Positions 1 to 8,358 of a stretch of DNA of 64,000 nucleotides are shown here, in pieces. The stretch covers positions 2,294,001 through 2,358,000 of the forward strand of contig NZ_PYHR01000002.1 in NCBI RefSeq assembly GCF_003121705.1. The letters are read 5' to 3'. The notes beneath the pieces were generated by a model that saw only the letters and a list, made by a program, of their open reading frames with translations, made no database searches and was not told the origin of the DNA. The DNA comes from Serinibacter arcticus (GTDB lineage: Bacteria > Actinomycetota > Actinomycetes > Actinomycetales > Beutenbergiaceae). Within the stretch, counting starts at the first letter, position 1; the number at the start of each line of letters is the position of its first letter. The position numbers were made by a program, and so were the translations under genes.

Positions 1-602
1 TCGTAGGACGTGTGGATGCCCGAGCCCTTGTCGAAGTCGTCGGGCTCCGACGGCCCGGTCGGGCCGGTACCGATCGTGCCCGTGAACGGCACGATGACGG
101 TGTCGTTGACCTTGAAGGTCAGGTCGACCTCGCCCGGCTGGTTCTCGACCGCCGCGGTGAACCAGATCTTGCCGGCCCAGTCCTGGATCGGCTCGGCGTT
201 CGTGAACGTGCAGACCAGATTCTGCGGGTCCGTGTCCGCCTGGTAGACGCACGTGGCCACCGCGGCACCCGCGGTGTCGGTCATCGTGAACGGTGCCGCC
301 GAGACCAGGCGCAGCGCGGCCGGCAGCGTGACCGAGAAGGTGTCCCCGGCGCGGACGATGCTGCCGGGCGGCGTGGCCAGGTCGGCGTCGAACCGGAGCC
401 ACTCACCGGGATCGAGCTCGCCGACGTCGTCGGACGAGCCGCGGAGCGTGGCGTTGGAGACCGCGATGGACACATCGGCTGCAGCCGCCGGACCGGCGAT
501 CGCGACCGATCCGATCAGCGCGGCGGCTGCGGCGGTCAGGGCCGCTGCGACGCGACGCCGGGCGCTCGTGGTTGTGGGCTGTCGTACTCGTGGTGCACTC
601 AT
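1..602 (-). CDS. Secreted Ig-like surface/adhesin-type protein, N-terminal part
   Basis: The gene begins with ATG at 602 on the minus strand behind a GGGGGAG ribosome site and runs off the left edge, so only about 200 residues are seen. Residues 1-42 form a signal peptide: an Arg-rich start, an Ala/Leu core and a GPAAAAD cleavage region. The mature part reads as a beta-sandwich with motifs such as AGDTFSVTLP and CTFTN, resembling the first domain of MSCRAMM-type adhesins (bacterial Ig-like fold). A Gly/Pro/Thr-rich stretch follows near residue 185. Such proteins are normally exported and often end in a sortase signal, but the C-terminus is outside the window. The adhesin role is inferred from the fold-like pattern only. 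Confidence 0.7.
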   Translation of the reverse strand, partial: MSAPRVRQPTTTSARRRVAAALTAAAAALIGSVAIAGPAAAADVSIAVSNATLRGSSDDVGELDPGEWLRFDADLATPPGSIVRAGDTFSVTLPAALRLVSAAPFTMTDTAGAAVATCVYQADTDPQNLVCTFTNAEPIQDWAGKIWFTAAVENQPGEVDLTFKVNDTVIVPFTGTIGTGPTGPSEPDDFDKGSGIHTSY

Positions 603-787
603 GAACTGCTCCCCCTGGGGCGGCGAGGGCGCCCCCTGTGTTGCTCTCTCGAGATGCGGAGGGACAGATCACGGATGCGACAGATGCACGCCGGCCCCCG
701 ACCCGGGCAACCTAACAGGTCTACGGACGGCCGTGGGTGATCGACGTCGAGCCTGTGGACAGCGCGCACGAGCCGTTCAGAACCGCG

Positions 788-1483
788 TCACCTCGTGCCG
801 AACAGCGCCGTTCCCACCCTCACCGTGGTCGCGCCCTCGGCGATCGCCGCCTCGAGATCGCCCGACATCCCCATCGAGAGCTCATCCATCCCTACCCCGT
901 CCACGGCCTCACCGCGCACGCGCTCCGCGAGGGTCGCGAGCTCCCGGAAGCATCGCCGCGCCGCGTCGAGGTCGCCCCCTCGCGGGGCGATGGTCATGAG
1001 CCCGCGGACCCGCAGCCGGTCCAGCGGGGCGACGGCCCGCACGAGCTCCGTCAGGTCCCCCGGGGCCACCCCCGACTTCTCCGCCTCGCCCGAGGTGTTG
1101 ACCTGGACCAGCACGTCGAGGCTCCGGTCGACCATCTCGAGCCGGCGCTGCAGCGCGACGGCGAGCTCGAGCCGGTCGAGCGAGTGCAGCTCGTCGGCGT
1201 CCCTGGCGACGTCGCGCGCCTTGTTCGTCTGGACGGGTCCGAGGAAGACCCAGCGGGGCGACACGTCCGCGAGCTCGCGGACCTTGCCCGCGAGCTCCTG
1301 GGCCCGCGACTCCCCCAGGTCGTGGCAGCCCGCCTCGAACGCGAGGCGCACGACGGCGGCGGGCACCGTCTTGCTGACGGCGAGCAGCCGCACCGCGGCG
1401 GGATCGCGCCCGGCGGACCGGGCGGCGTCGTCGATCCGGCGCCGCACGGCGGCCAGCCGCTGCTCGAGCTCCTCGCGTCCCAC
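788..1483 (-). CDS. YggS/PLPBP family pyridoxal-phosphate homeostasis protein
   Basis: This is a 231-residue protein of the usual YggS length (about 220-235). It carries the PLP lysine in LLAVSKTV (Lys38) and the family signature HDLGESRAQEL near residue 55, then VFLGPVQTNKA and VNTSGEAEKSG; SMGMSGDLEAAI near the C-terminus matches the phosphate-binding SMGMS motif. The family is a PLP-binding single-domain TIM barrel without known enzyme activity that buffers vitamin B6 and affects amino acid balance. In many actinobacteria it lies by ftsZ/sepF; here it is divergent from a metal transporter, so context adds nothing on function. Confidence 0.93.
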   Translation of the reverse strand: MGREELEQRLAAVRRRIDDAARSAGRDPAAVRLLAVSKTVPAAVVRLAFEAGCHDLGESRAQELAGKVRELADVSPRWVFLGPVQTNKARDVARDADELHSLDRLELAVALQRRLEMVDRSLDVLVQVNTSGEAEKSGVAPGDLTELVRAVAPLDRLRVRGLMTIAPRGGDLDAARRCFRELATLAERVRGEAVDGVGMDELSMGMSGDLEAAIAEGATTVRVGTALFGTR

Positions 1484-1532
1484 CGTCCCAGCCTGCCACG
1501 CCGACGAGGCGCCGAGCCCGCCGAGGCCGTAG

Positions 1533-1550
1533 AGTTTGGTGACCCGAACT
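1533..1550. promoter_or_regulatory. Candidate metalloregulator (MntR/DtxR-type) box before the Mn transporter
   Basis: The imperfect inverted repeat AGTTTGG-TGAC-CCGAACT (one mismatch between arms) lies 29 bases before the GTG of the metal-binding lipoprotein, inside the only AT-richer patch of the 95-bp divergent intergenic region. A metal-dependent repressor of the DtxR/MntR family would be expected here. The match is to spacing and symmetry, not to a proven consensus. Confidence 0.35.
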
Positions 1551-1578
1551 TTTCACATCGGCCAGCCTGGAGGATCGC

Positions 1579-2541
1579 GTGACCCGCCCCGTCCGACGCC
1601 CGCGCACCGCCGTCGCCCTGCTCACCCTCGGGGCCGGAGCGGCGCTGCTCGGCGGCTGCGGATCCGGCGCCCCGACGACCGCGGCGCCATCCGCCGTCGT
1701 CGACCGCGACGGGGACGGCGTCGACGACCGGCCCCTCGTGCTCTCCACGTTCACGGTGCTGGCCGACATCGCCGGGGCCGTCGCGGGCGACCACGTCCGC
1801 GTGGAGTCCCTCACCCGCGTCGGTGCCGAGATCCACGGCTACGAGCCCACGCCGCAGGACGTCGTCCGGGCGAGCGGCGCCGACCTCGTGCTGGACAACG
1901 GCCTCGGCCTCGAGGCGTGGTTCGCCGCCTTCCTGCTCGACTCCGACGCCCCGCACGTCACGCTCACCGATGCGGTCGAGGGCCTGCCGATCGCCGGGAG
2001 CGACGCGATCAACCCCCACGCCTGGATGTCCCCGACGCAGGTGCTGCACTACGTGGACGCCGTCGTCGTCGCGCTGAGCGACCTCGTGCCGGCGCACGCC
2101 GCCGACTTCGAGGCCAACGGCGCCGCCTACGCGGCCGAGATCGAGGAGGTGCGCACGGAGCTCGTGGCGGACCTGGCCGCCGTGCCACCCGCGCAGCGCG
2201 TGCTGGTGACCTGCGAGGGCGCGTTCTCCTACCTGGCCGCCGACGTCGGTCTGGCCGAGGTCTACCTCTGGCCCGTCAACGCCGAGCAGCAGTCGACCCC
2301 GCGGCAGGTCGCCGCCGTCATCGACGAGGTGGCCGCGCGGGAGGTGCCCGCCGTGTTCTGCGAGTCGACCGTGTCGGCGAGCGGCATGCGCCAGGTCGCG
2401 GCCGAGACGGGCGCGACCTTCGGCGGGATCCTCTATGTCGACTCGCTGTCGGAGCCCGACGGCCCCGTCCCCACCTACCTCGACCTGCTGCGCCACGACG
2501 CCGAGACCATCGCCGCGGGCCTGACCGGAGGCTCCCGATGA
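1579..2541 (+). CDS. Manganese/iron ABC transporter substrate-binding lipoprotein (SitA/PsaA type)
   Basis: A 320-residue protein starting with GTG, nine bases after GGAGG. A lipobox (LLGGCGS, Cys27) marks it as a lipoprotein. The four metal ligands expected of the manganese/iron cluster A-I group are visible: His about 86 in IHGYEPTP, His about 147 in NPHAWMSP, Glu about 213 in CEGAFSYLAADVGL and Asp about 291 in YVDSLS. The Glu in the third position, and YLWPVNAEQQSTPRQV after it, fit SitA/YfeA/MntC rather than zinc-binding ZnuA, which uses His there. It captures Mn(II) or Fe(II) outside the membrane and is translationally coupled (ATGA) to the ATPase gene. Confidence 0.92.
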   Translation: MTRPVRRPRTAVALLTLGAGAALLGGCGSGAPTTAAPSAVVDRDGDGVDDRPLVLSTFTVLADIAGAVAGDHVRVESLTRVGAEIHGYEPTPQDVVRASGADLVLDNGLGLEAWFAAFLLDSDAPHVTLTDAVEGLPIAGSDAINPHAWMSPTQVLHYVDAVVVALSDLVPAHAADFEANGAAYAAEIEEVRTELVADLAAVPPAQRVLVTCEGAFSYLAADVGLAEVYLWPVNAEQQSTPRQVAAVIDEVAAREVPAVFCESTVSASGMRQVAAETGATFGGILYVDSLSEPDGPVPTYLDLLRHDAETIAAGLTGGSR

Positions 2542-3278
2542 CCACCTCCCCCGGCCTCGCCGTCGTCGACCTCACCGTGCGCTACGGGGACGTCGTCGCG
2601 CTCGCGGGCGCGAGCCTCACCGTCGACGGCGGCCGGGTGTGCGCGCTCATCGGCGTGAACGGGTCCGGCAAGTCGACCCTCCTCAAGGCCGCGCTCGGCC
2701 TGGTGCGGCCCGACGGCGGGAGCGTCGCCGTCCTCGGCGCCACCCCGACCGCGGCCCGACGGCGGGGCGGCGGCGGCATCGCGTCCGTCCCGCAGGCGGA
2801 GCTGATCGACGCCGCCTTCCCGATCGACGTGCGCACCGTCGTCGAGCAGGGGCGCTACGGGCGGCTCGGGCCCACCCGCCGGCTGCGCGCCGTCGACCAC
2901 GACGCCGTCGCGCGCGCCCTGGAGCGGGTCGGCCTGACCGACCTCGCGCGACGCCCGATCGGCGCGCTGTCCGGCGGGCAGCGCAAGCGCGCGCTCGTCG
3001 CCCGCGCCCTCGCCCAGGAGGCCGACCTGCTGCTGCTCGACGAGCCGTTCGCCGGGGTCGACCTGCCCTCGCAGGCGACGATCGGCGCGGTGCTGCGCGA
3101 GGTGGCCGACGCCGGGGCGTGCGTCCTCCTCGCCACCCACGACCTCGCGGGCGTGCCCGCCCTGGCCGACGAGGCCGCGCTCGTGGTGCGCGGTCGCGTG
3201 GTCGCGCACGACGTGCCCGACGTCGTGCTCCGCCCCGAGACCCTCGCCCGCACGTTCGGACTCGGAGCAGCCTCGTGA
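2538..3278 (+). CDS. Manganese/iron ABC transporter ATP-binding protein
   Basis: A 246-residue ABC ATPase with Walker A GVNGSGKST (about residues 38-46), signature LSGGQRKR, Walker B LLLLDEP and the switch histidine in LATHD. The start ATG overlaps the stop of the binding-protein gene, and its own stop overlaps the GTG of the permease gene, so the three form one sitABC-like operon. It powers metal import through the inner membrane permease. The sequence is intact and ordinary for the family. Confidence 0.93.
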   Translation: MTTSPGLAVVDLTVRYGDVVALAGASLTVDGGRVCALIGVNGSGKSTLLKAALGLVRPDGGSVAVLGATPTAARRRGGGGIASVPQAELIDAAFPIDVRTVVEQGRYGRLGPTRRLRAVDHDAVARALERVGLTDLARRPIGALSGGQRKRALVARALAQEADLLLLDEPFAGVDLPSQATIGAVLREVADAGACVLLATHDLAGVPALADEAALVVRGRVVAHDVPDVVLRPETLARTFGLGAAS

Positions 3279-4209
3279 CCGACCTCCTCGCCGCCCCCGA
3301 CCTGCTCGAACCCCTGCGCTACGCGTTCATGCAGCGCGCGTTCGCCGTCGCGATCATCGCCGCCGTGGTCTGCGCGCTGCTCTCGTGCTGGCTCGTGCTC
3401 GTGGGGTGGTCGCTGATGGGCGACGCCGTGTCCCACTCGGTGCTGCCCGGTGTCGTGCTGGCCTACGTGGTCGGCGCCCCGTTCGCGCTCGGTGCGGTGG
3501 TGTTCGGCCTCGGGGCGGTCGCGCTGATCGGCACGGTGGGGGGCGCGGGCGGATCCGGGAGGACGCCGCGATCGGCGTCGTCTTCACGTCGCTCTTCGCG
3601 CTCGGGCTGGTGCTCATCTCCGTGGTGCCGAGCCAGGTGGACCTCGGGCACATCGTGTTCGGGAACCTGCTCGGCGTGAGCGTGGCGGATCTGCTGCAGG
3701 TCGCCGTCGTCGGCGCCGTCGTGGCGACGGTGCTGCTCCTGCGCCGCCGCGACCTCACCCTGGTGGCCTTCGACCCGACGCACGCGCACGCCGTCGGGCT
3801 CTCGCCCCGCCGACTCGAGGCGCTGCTGCTCGGGCTCCTCGCGCTGACCAGCGTCGTCGCGCTGCAGGCGGTCGGCGTGGTCCTCGTGGTGGCGCTGCTC
3901 GTCATCCCGGGCGCGACGGCGCGGCTGCTCACCGACCGGTTCCCCACGATGCTCGTGGTGGCGCCGACGATCGCCGCCGTCAGCGCCGTCGTCGGGGTGT
4001 GGGCCAGCTACCTCCTGGACACCGCCAGCGGGCCGTCGATCGTGCTGACGCTCGGGATCGCGTTCGTGCTCGCGTTCCTGCTGGCGCCGCGCTACGGCGC
4101 GCTGCCGCAGACGTGGCGACGGCGGCGCGCCCGCCTCGCAGCACGCGACCTCACACCACGCGCGCCAGGCTCTCCAGCTGCTCCAGCCGCCCCTCGCCCA
4201 CCGGGGTGA
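3275..4209 (+). pseudogene. Manganese/iron ABC transporter permease, frameshifted as written
   Basis: The reading frame opens with GTG at 3275 overlapping the ATPase stop and encodes membrane segments and the ABC-3 permease motif GDAVSHSVLPGVV near residue 50. At the six-G run 3538-3543 the frame is lost; the rest (REDAAIGVVFTSLFALGLVL to the stop at 4209) lies in the frame one base back. Adding one G gives a continuous protein of about 311 residues with several hydrophobic segments, the usual length for SitC/ZnuB/MntB permeases. Because the rest is undamaged and three other genes in the window share this defect, a base-call error is more likely than a dead gene. The 3' end overlaps the convergent oxidoreductase gene by 59 bases. 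Confidence 0.85.
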
Positions 4210-5113
4210 GCACGACGCACGTCGCCCCGGCCTCGTGGCGCGCGGCCATCTTCGACCGCACCTGCGCGGGGGTCCCGGCGAGGCTGAGCTCGTCGATCCA
4301 CTCCAGGGGCAGCGCGGCGGCGAACTCCTCCGGGCCTGCGCTCGCGGCGCGCAGCGCCACCAGCTCGTCGGCGAACGGGAGCCCCACGAGGTGCGGCGCC
4401 CAGTCGGGCTCGCCGATCCACATCAGGCCGGGACGCACGGCCTCGAGGGCGCGCTCGGCGTCGTCGTCCACGGCGGCGACGTCGTAGGTGATGAGCTCGT
4501 GCGGGCCGGTCGCGGCGATGTGCCGGGCGGCGGCGCGCACGTAGCTGGGGGGCGAGGGCTCGGCGAGCAGCGTGCCGTCGGCGACCCGGCCGGACAGCGC
4601 GAGCGACCTCGGACCGCGGACGCCGAGCAGGACGGGCGGGATCGTCTCGGGCAGCTCGGTGAACTCGGTGTGCTCGAGCGTGACGTAGCGCCCCGGGGCG
4701 ACGGGGCGGCCGCGCAGGACGGAACGGACCGCCGTCGTCGTCTCCTCCAGGAGCGTGAGCGGGCTGCTGGGCCAGACACCGAGGGTCCTCATCCAGGACG
4801 CCTGGCCGTGGCCGATCCCCGCGATCACGCGGCCGGGGAAGAGCTGGCCGAGCGTGGCGATCTCCATCGCGGCGAACGCGGGGTGGCGCGCGGCGGCCGG
4901 CATGATCCCGATCCCGACGGCGATGCGACTCGTGCCCGCGAGCACCGTGGCGGCCTGGGCGACGCCGCCGCGGAAGCCGAGGTCCTCCACGACCCAGAGC
5001 TCGTCGAAGCCGAGCTCGTCGGCGCGGCGGGCGAACGGCAGGACGTCGGCGAGCGGCAGGTCGCGCGGGAGCATGACGCCGGTGCGGACACGGGTGGCAG
5101 GGGTCGTGGTCAC
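4151..5113 (-). CDS. LLM-class flavin-dependent oxidoreductase
   Basis: About 320 residues of a luciferase-like TIM barrel: VMLPRDLPLADVLPFARRADELGFDELWVVED at the start carries the family pattern of a short strand, helix and the ELW(V)xED turn, followed by SRIAVGIGIMPAAARHP and FPGRVIAGIGHG. Members use reduced FMN or F420 on small organic substrates; the substrate here is unknown. I start it at GTG 5113 because AGGA lies seven bases upstream; an in-frame GTG at 5131 has no ribosome site. Its 3' end overlaps the metal permease gene tail to tail. Confidence 0.85.
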   Translation of the reverse strand: MTTTPATRVRTGVMLPRDLPLADVLPFARRADELGFDELWVVEDLGFRGGVAQAATVLAGTSRIAVGIGIMPAAARHPAFAAMEIATLGQLFPGRVIAGIGHGQASWMRTLGVWPSSPLTLLEETTTAVRSVLRGRPVAPGRYVTLEHTEFTELPETIPPVLLGVRGPRSLALSGRVADGTLLAEPSPPSYVRAAARHIAATGPHELITYDVAAVDDDAERALEAVRPGLMWIGEPDWAPHLVGLPFADELVALRAASAGPEEFAAALPLEWIDELSLAGTPAQVRSKMAARHEAGATCVVLTPVGEGRLEQLESLARVV

Positions 5114-5162
5114 GTCATCATCCTGGCGCACGGCGACGGTGTGCGCACCGTCGCGCTCGCGC

Positions 5163-6551
5163 TCAGGCCGAGGCGCCCCGCACGTCGTGCAGGACCCGGG
5201 CGACGGCGGCGATCGCGCGCGCGACGTCGTCCGAGTCGGTCCGGGCGTTCGAGACGGACACCCGCAGGACGGCCCGACCGTGCCAGGTCGACGGCGTCAT
5301 CCACGTGGTGCCCTCGCGCATGAGGGCGGCGGCGACGGCGTGCGTCTCGGCGTCGCTCGCGAACGCGACGCAGACCTGGGTGTAGACGACGTCGTTGGCG
5401 ACGGCGACGCCCTCCAGCTCGTCCAGCTCGCGGGCGAAGGTGGCCGCGTGGTCGGCGAAGCCGTCGACCATCGCCGCGAGGCCCGAGCGGCCGAGCTGGC
5501 GCAGCGCCGCCCAGACGGTGAAGCCGCGGGCGCGGCGGGAGAACTCCGGCACGGTCGCGAGGGGGTCGGGGCGGTCGTCCTGGATGAGGTAGGCGGCCTT
5601 CTCCCCCATCGCGGCGTGCAGCGCGCCGCCGTCCGCGACGATCGCGAGCCCGGAGTCGTAGGGCACGTTGAGGGTCTTGTGGGCGTCGGTGCCCCAGGAG
5701 TCGGCCGCCTCCAGACCCGCGGTGAGGTGCTGGTGGCGGTCCGAGGCGGCGGCCCACAGGCCGAAGGCACCGTCGACGTGCACCCACGCGCCGTAGCGGT
5801 GCGCGAGGGCGACGGCCTCGCCGGGGTCGAAGGCGCCCGAGTGCACGTTGCCCGCCTGGAGCACGACGATCCGGGGGCGGTCGGGGTGGGACAGCTCGTC
5901 GGCCGCGAGCGCCGCCTCGAGGGCGTCGAGCCGGAGCCGGCCCTCGCCGTCGGCATCCACGACCACCGCGCGGGACTGGCCGAGGCCGAGGTAGCGCAGC
6001 GCGAGGTCGACCGTGACGTGGCGCTCGGCGCCCACGAACAGGCCGATCGACGGCGAGCCGACGAGCCCGTCGCGCTCGACGTCCCAGCCGGCGCGCGCCA
6101 GCACCGCGTGCCGGGCGGCGGCGAGGCAGGTGAAGTTGGCCATCTGGCCGCCGGTGACGAAGCCGACGGAGGCGTCCGCGGGCAGCCCGAGCGCGTCCAG
6201 GATCCACTCGGCCGCGACCCGCTCGACGGCGGCGCCGGCCGGGGAGCCCGCGAGGAGGCTCGCGTTCTGGTCCCACGCGGCCGTCAGCCAGTCGGCCGCG
6301 AGCGCCGAGTCGAGCACCCCGCCGCGCACCCAGCCGAAGTAGCGGCCCGACGGCGTCGCGATCAGTCCCGGCGTGACGGCGTCCACGAGCTCGCGCACGA
6401 CGTCGGAGGCTCGGGCGCCCTCGACCGGGAACGGCCGGCGCAGCCGCTCGGCGACCTCGTCGACGTCGAGCTCGGCGTTGACCGGGCGGGTCTCCAGGGA
6501 CTGCAGCCACTCGTGAGCGGCGGCGGTGGCCACGTGGAGGGCCTCTCCCAT
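5163..6551 (-). CDS. PLP-dependent group II decarboxylase family protein
   Basis: A 462-residue protein of the aromatic-L-amino-acid/glutamate decarboxylase fold. Visible are GFVTGGQMANFTCLAAAR (cofactor phosphate site), HVDGAFGLWA (PLP-ring aspartate) and the Schiff-base lysine in TDAHKTLNVPYDSG near residue 290. The natural substrate cannot be told; many actinobacterial homologues are only annotated as pyridoxal-dependent decarboxylase or aspartate aminotransferase-like. The frame is open upstream to 6734, but ATG 6551 (MGEALHV) is the sensible start since homologues begin at this point and the upstream part is low-quality Arg/Pro sequence overlapping the divergent gene. Confidence 0.88.
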   Translation of the reverse strand: MGEALHVATAAAHEWLQSLETRPVNAELDVDEVAERLRRPFPVEGARASDVVRELVDAVTPGLIATPSGRYFGWVRGGVLDSALAADWLTAAWDQNASLLAGSPAGAAVERVAAEWILDALGLPADASVGFVTGGQMANFTCLAAARHAVLARAGWDVERDGLVGSPSIGLFVGAERHVTVDLALRYLGLGQSRAVVVDADGEGRLRLDALEAALAADELSHPDRPRIVVLQAGNVHSGAFDPGEAVALAHRYGAWVHVDGAFGLWAAASDRHQHLTAGLEAADSWGTDAHKTLNVPYDSGLAIVADGGALHAAMGEKAAYLIQDDRPDPLATVPEFSRRARGFTVWAALRQLGRSGLAAMVDGFADHAATFARELDELEGVAVANDVVYTQVCVAFASDAETHAVAAALMREGTTWMTPSTWHGRAVLRVSVSNARTDSDDVARAIAAVARVLHDVRGASA

Positions 6552-6663
6552 GGGTGAACCTTTCGGGCGGTGCAGCGGGCGAGAAGTGCCCGACGAGCCT
6601 ACGTCCGCTCCGCCGTCACCCACGGCTCGGGACGGCGTGACGGAGGCGACATAGGGTCGGGAC

Positions 6664-7470
6664 GTGACTCCCCGCGCGATCTTCCTCGACGTCGACGGCA
6701 CGCTCGCGCAGCACGGTGTCGTGCCGCCGGGCAACCTCGGGGCCGTCCGCGCGGCCCGCGCCGCCGGGCACCGCGTGCTGCTGGCGACCGGCCGGCCGCG
6801 CTCGATGATCAGCGACCTCGTCGACCTCGGGTTCGACGGCGCCGTCGCGAGCGCGGGTGGCTACGTCGAGATCGACGGGGACGTGCTCGAGGACGGCACG
6901 CTGCCGCCCGAGCTCACCGCGCGGGCCGTGCGCGCGCTGCTGGCGCACGACGTCGCGTTCCTCCTCGAGGGCTCGCACGCCCTGGCCGGACCGGCCCACG
7001 GGATCGAGCGGCTCGTCGAGGCCCTGACCCACGTGGTGCCGCCCGGCGGCCTGCCGCCGATCGCGGCGCTGACCGAGGAGGTCGAGCTCGCCGCGTTCCC
7101 GACGTCGAAGATCAGCTACTTCGCCTCACCCGTCACGCCCGAGCAGCTCCTGGCGGAGATCGGGGCGGGGATCGCCGTCATCCCGAGCTCCATCCCCGAG
7201 CTGGGCGAGGGGGCCGGGGAGCTCTACCGGGCCGGGCTGTCCAAGGCCGACGGCCTCGCCCGAGCGGCTGGGGCCCTCGGGGTGGCGCAGGCCGACGTGA
7301 TCGCCGTCGGCGACGGGCCCAACGACGTCGAGATGCTCGCGTGGGCGGGGCTCGGGGTCGGCGTCACCGGCTCGCACCCGGCGGTGCTCGCCGTCGCGGA
7401 CGCGCTCGCCGGCGGCCCGGAGGTCTCGGGGCTCGCGGAGCTGTTCGCGCGTCTCGGGCTCCTCGACTGA
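6664..7470 (+). CDS. HAD superfamily hydrolase, Cof type (first copy)
   Basis: A 268-residue phosphatase with a GTG start. The nucleophile motif FLDVDGTLAQ is at residues 6-15, the second motif LLATGRP near 40, the lysine motif LSKADGL near 195 and the metal motif VGDGPNDVEMLAWAG near 215, the layout of Cof/YwpJ-type HAD IIB phosphatases acting on sugar phosphates or cofactors. It ends in front of a strong hairpin shared with the convergent lipoprotein gene. A second Cof-type gene lies 0.9 kb away on the same strand, but the two differ in sequence and are not a recent duplication. Confidence 0.92.
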   Translation: MTPRAIFLDVDGTLAQHGVVPPGNLGAVRAARAAGHRVLLATGRPRSMISDLVDLGFDGAVASAGGYVEIDGDVLEDGTLPPELTARAVRALLAHDVAFLLEGSHALAGPAHGIERLVEALTHVVPPGGLPPIAALTEEVELAAFPTSKISYFASPVTPEQLLAEIGAGIAVIPSSIPELGEGAGELYRAGLSKADGLARAAGALGVAQADVIAVGDGPNDVEMLAWAGLGVGVTGSHPAVLAVADALAGGPEVSGLAELFARLGLLD

Positions 7471-7508
7471 CGAGCCGCGGCGACCGGAGCTCCCGCCGGA
7501 GAAGCAGC

Positions 7509-7540
7509 GGACCGCCCGGAGCCTGGGCTCCGGACGGTCC
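7509..7540. terminator. Bidirectional terminator hairpin
   Basis: An inverted repeat starting GGACCGCCCGGAGC and ending GCTCCGGACGGTCC can form a 13-bp GC stem with one mismatch around a short CTGG loop. It sits between the convergent stops of the HAD gene (7470) and the lipoprotein gene (7564), so it can serve both. There is no clear T-run, as is common in high-GC actinobacteria. Confidence 0.75.
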
Positions 7541-7563
7541 GACGGTCCTGCGGACGCCGCGCG

Positions 7564-8223
7564 CTACGGCAGCGGAATCGTCCAGACCTGCTCGGGGATG
7601 GTCTCGTCCGAGCCGATGACCGACGCCGCCATGCGGGTGTAGGTCAGCTCGTACGGCGCGGAGGCGGTGTTGACCTGGAAGGCCACCCATCCGGAGCCGG
7701 ACTCGCCGCTGCTGACGCCCTCGAACGGCGCCATGCCCGCGTTGACCAGGTCGTTGTTCAGGATGCTCGTGGCGGAGCCGGCGGTCTGGCCGCCGCTGAG
7801 CAGCTTGAATCCGCCCTGGACGCCGCCGCTGAACTGGTCGCCGGCCTCGACCTGGACCTCGACGACGACGAACTCGCCGCCGTCCTCGGCGATGTTGGAC
7901 CACTCGACCGACGGGAAGCCGGTGATGACCTGGTTGACGGTGATGACGTCACCGAGCACGTCGTCGGTGATCGTCTCGCCGACGGCCACGGGCGCCGGGA
8001 TCTCGCCGGACGGGGCGGCCGCGTCGGTCGACTCCTCCGACGTGGTCTCCTCCGCCTCCGGGCTCTCCGTCTCGGTGGCGGTCTCCTCCTCGGTGGTCGT
8101 CTCCTCCGCCTCGGGGCTCTGGCTGGTCGGGTCGGCGGCAGGCTCGTCGCCACCGCCGCACGCGGTCAGCGCACCGAGACCGATCACGGTGGCGGCGATG
8201 ACTGCAGGGACTCGAACTCTCAT
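7564..8223 (-). CDS. DUF4352-like lipoprotein with acidic Thr/Glu linker
   Basis: A 219-residue lipoprotein: signal peptide with lipobox ALTACGGG (Cys about 23), then about 45 residues of low-complexity Glu/Thr/Ser including two copies of SPEAEETT, then a beta-rich domain from about residue 75 (GEIPAPVAVGETI to the end) with FVVVEVQVEAGD and SGWVAFQV, resembling the telokin-like DUF4352 domain of extracellular actinobacterial lipoproteins. Function is unknown; the linker probably spaces the domain from the membrane. The frame stays open far upstream to 9756 by chance; ATG 8223 gives a proper signal peptide and has GGAG upstream. Confidence 0.82.
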   Translation of the reverse strand: MRVRVPAVIAATVIGLGALTACGGGDEPAADPTSQSPEAEETTTEEETATETESPEAEETTSEESTDAAAPSGEIPAPVAVGETITDDVLGDVITVNQVITGFPSVEWSNIAEDGGEFVVVEVQVEAGDQFSGGVQGGFKLLSGGQTAGSATSILNNDLVNAGMAPFEGVSSGESGSGWVAFQVNTASAPYELTYTRMAASVIGSDETIPEQVWTIPLP

Positions 8224-8316
8224 GGGGGATTGCTCCTCGTCGCGACGGGCACGGACTCGCCCGCTCTCGTCCTCCCAGTCTCCGTGAAGGATCCGTTCAG
8301 GGTCCACTTGGTTCCG

Positions 8317-8336
8317 GGGGAGAACTCCCCATGGGG
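8317..8336. other. Overlapping dyads in a divergent promoter region
   Basis: The 135-bp gap between the divergent lipoprotein and HAD genes holds GGGGAG-AA-CTCCCC (8317-8330) overlapping the perfect palindrome CCCCATGGGG (8327-8336). The two can form alternative hairpins or serve as a protein site for both promoters. No regulator is suggested by the neighbours. Confidence 0.35.
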
Positions 8337-8358
8337 GGTGACTGGGAGGATGGGGGCC

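Noticed and set aside
12-740. Plus-strand frame over the adhesin region
   Set aside because: It is the antisense shadow of the signal-peptide gene on the minus strand, which has a ribosome site and a signal peptide.
3538-3543. Programmed frameshift in the metal permease
   Set aside because: A six-G run could slip, but three other unrelated genes have the same one-base loss, which argues for a sequencing cause.
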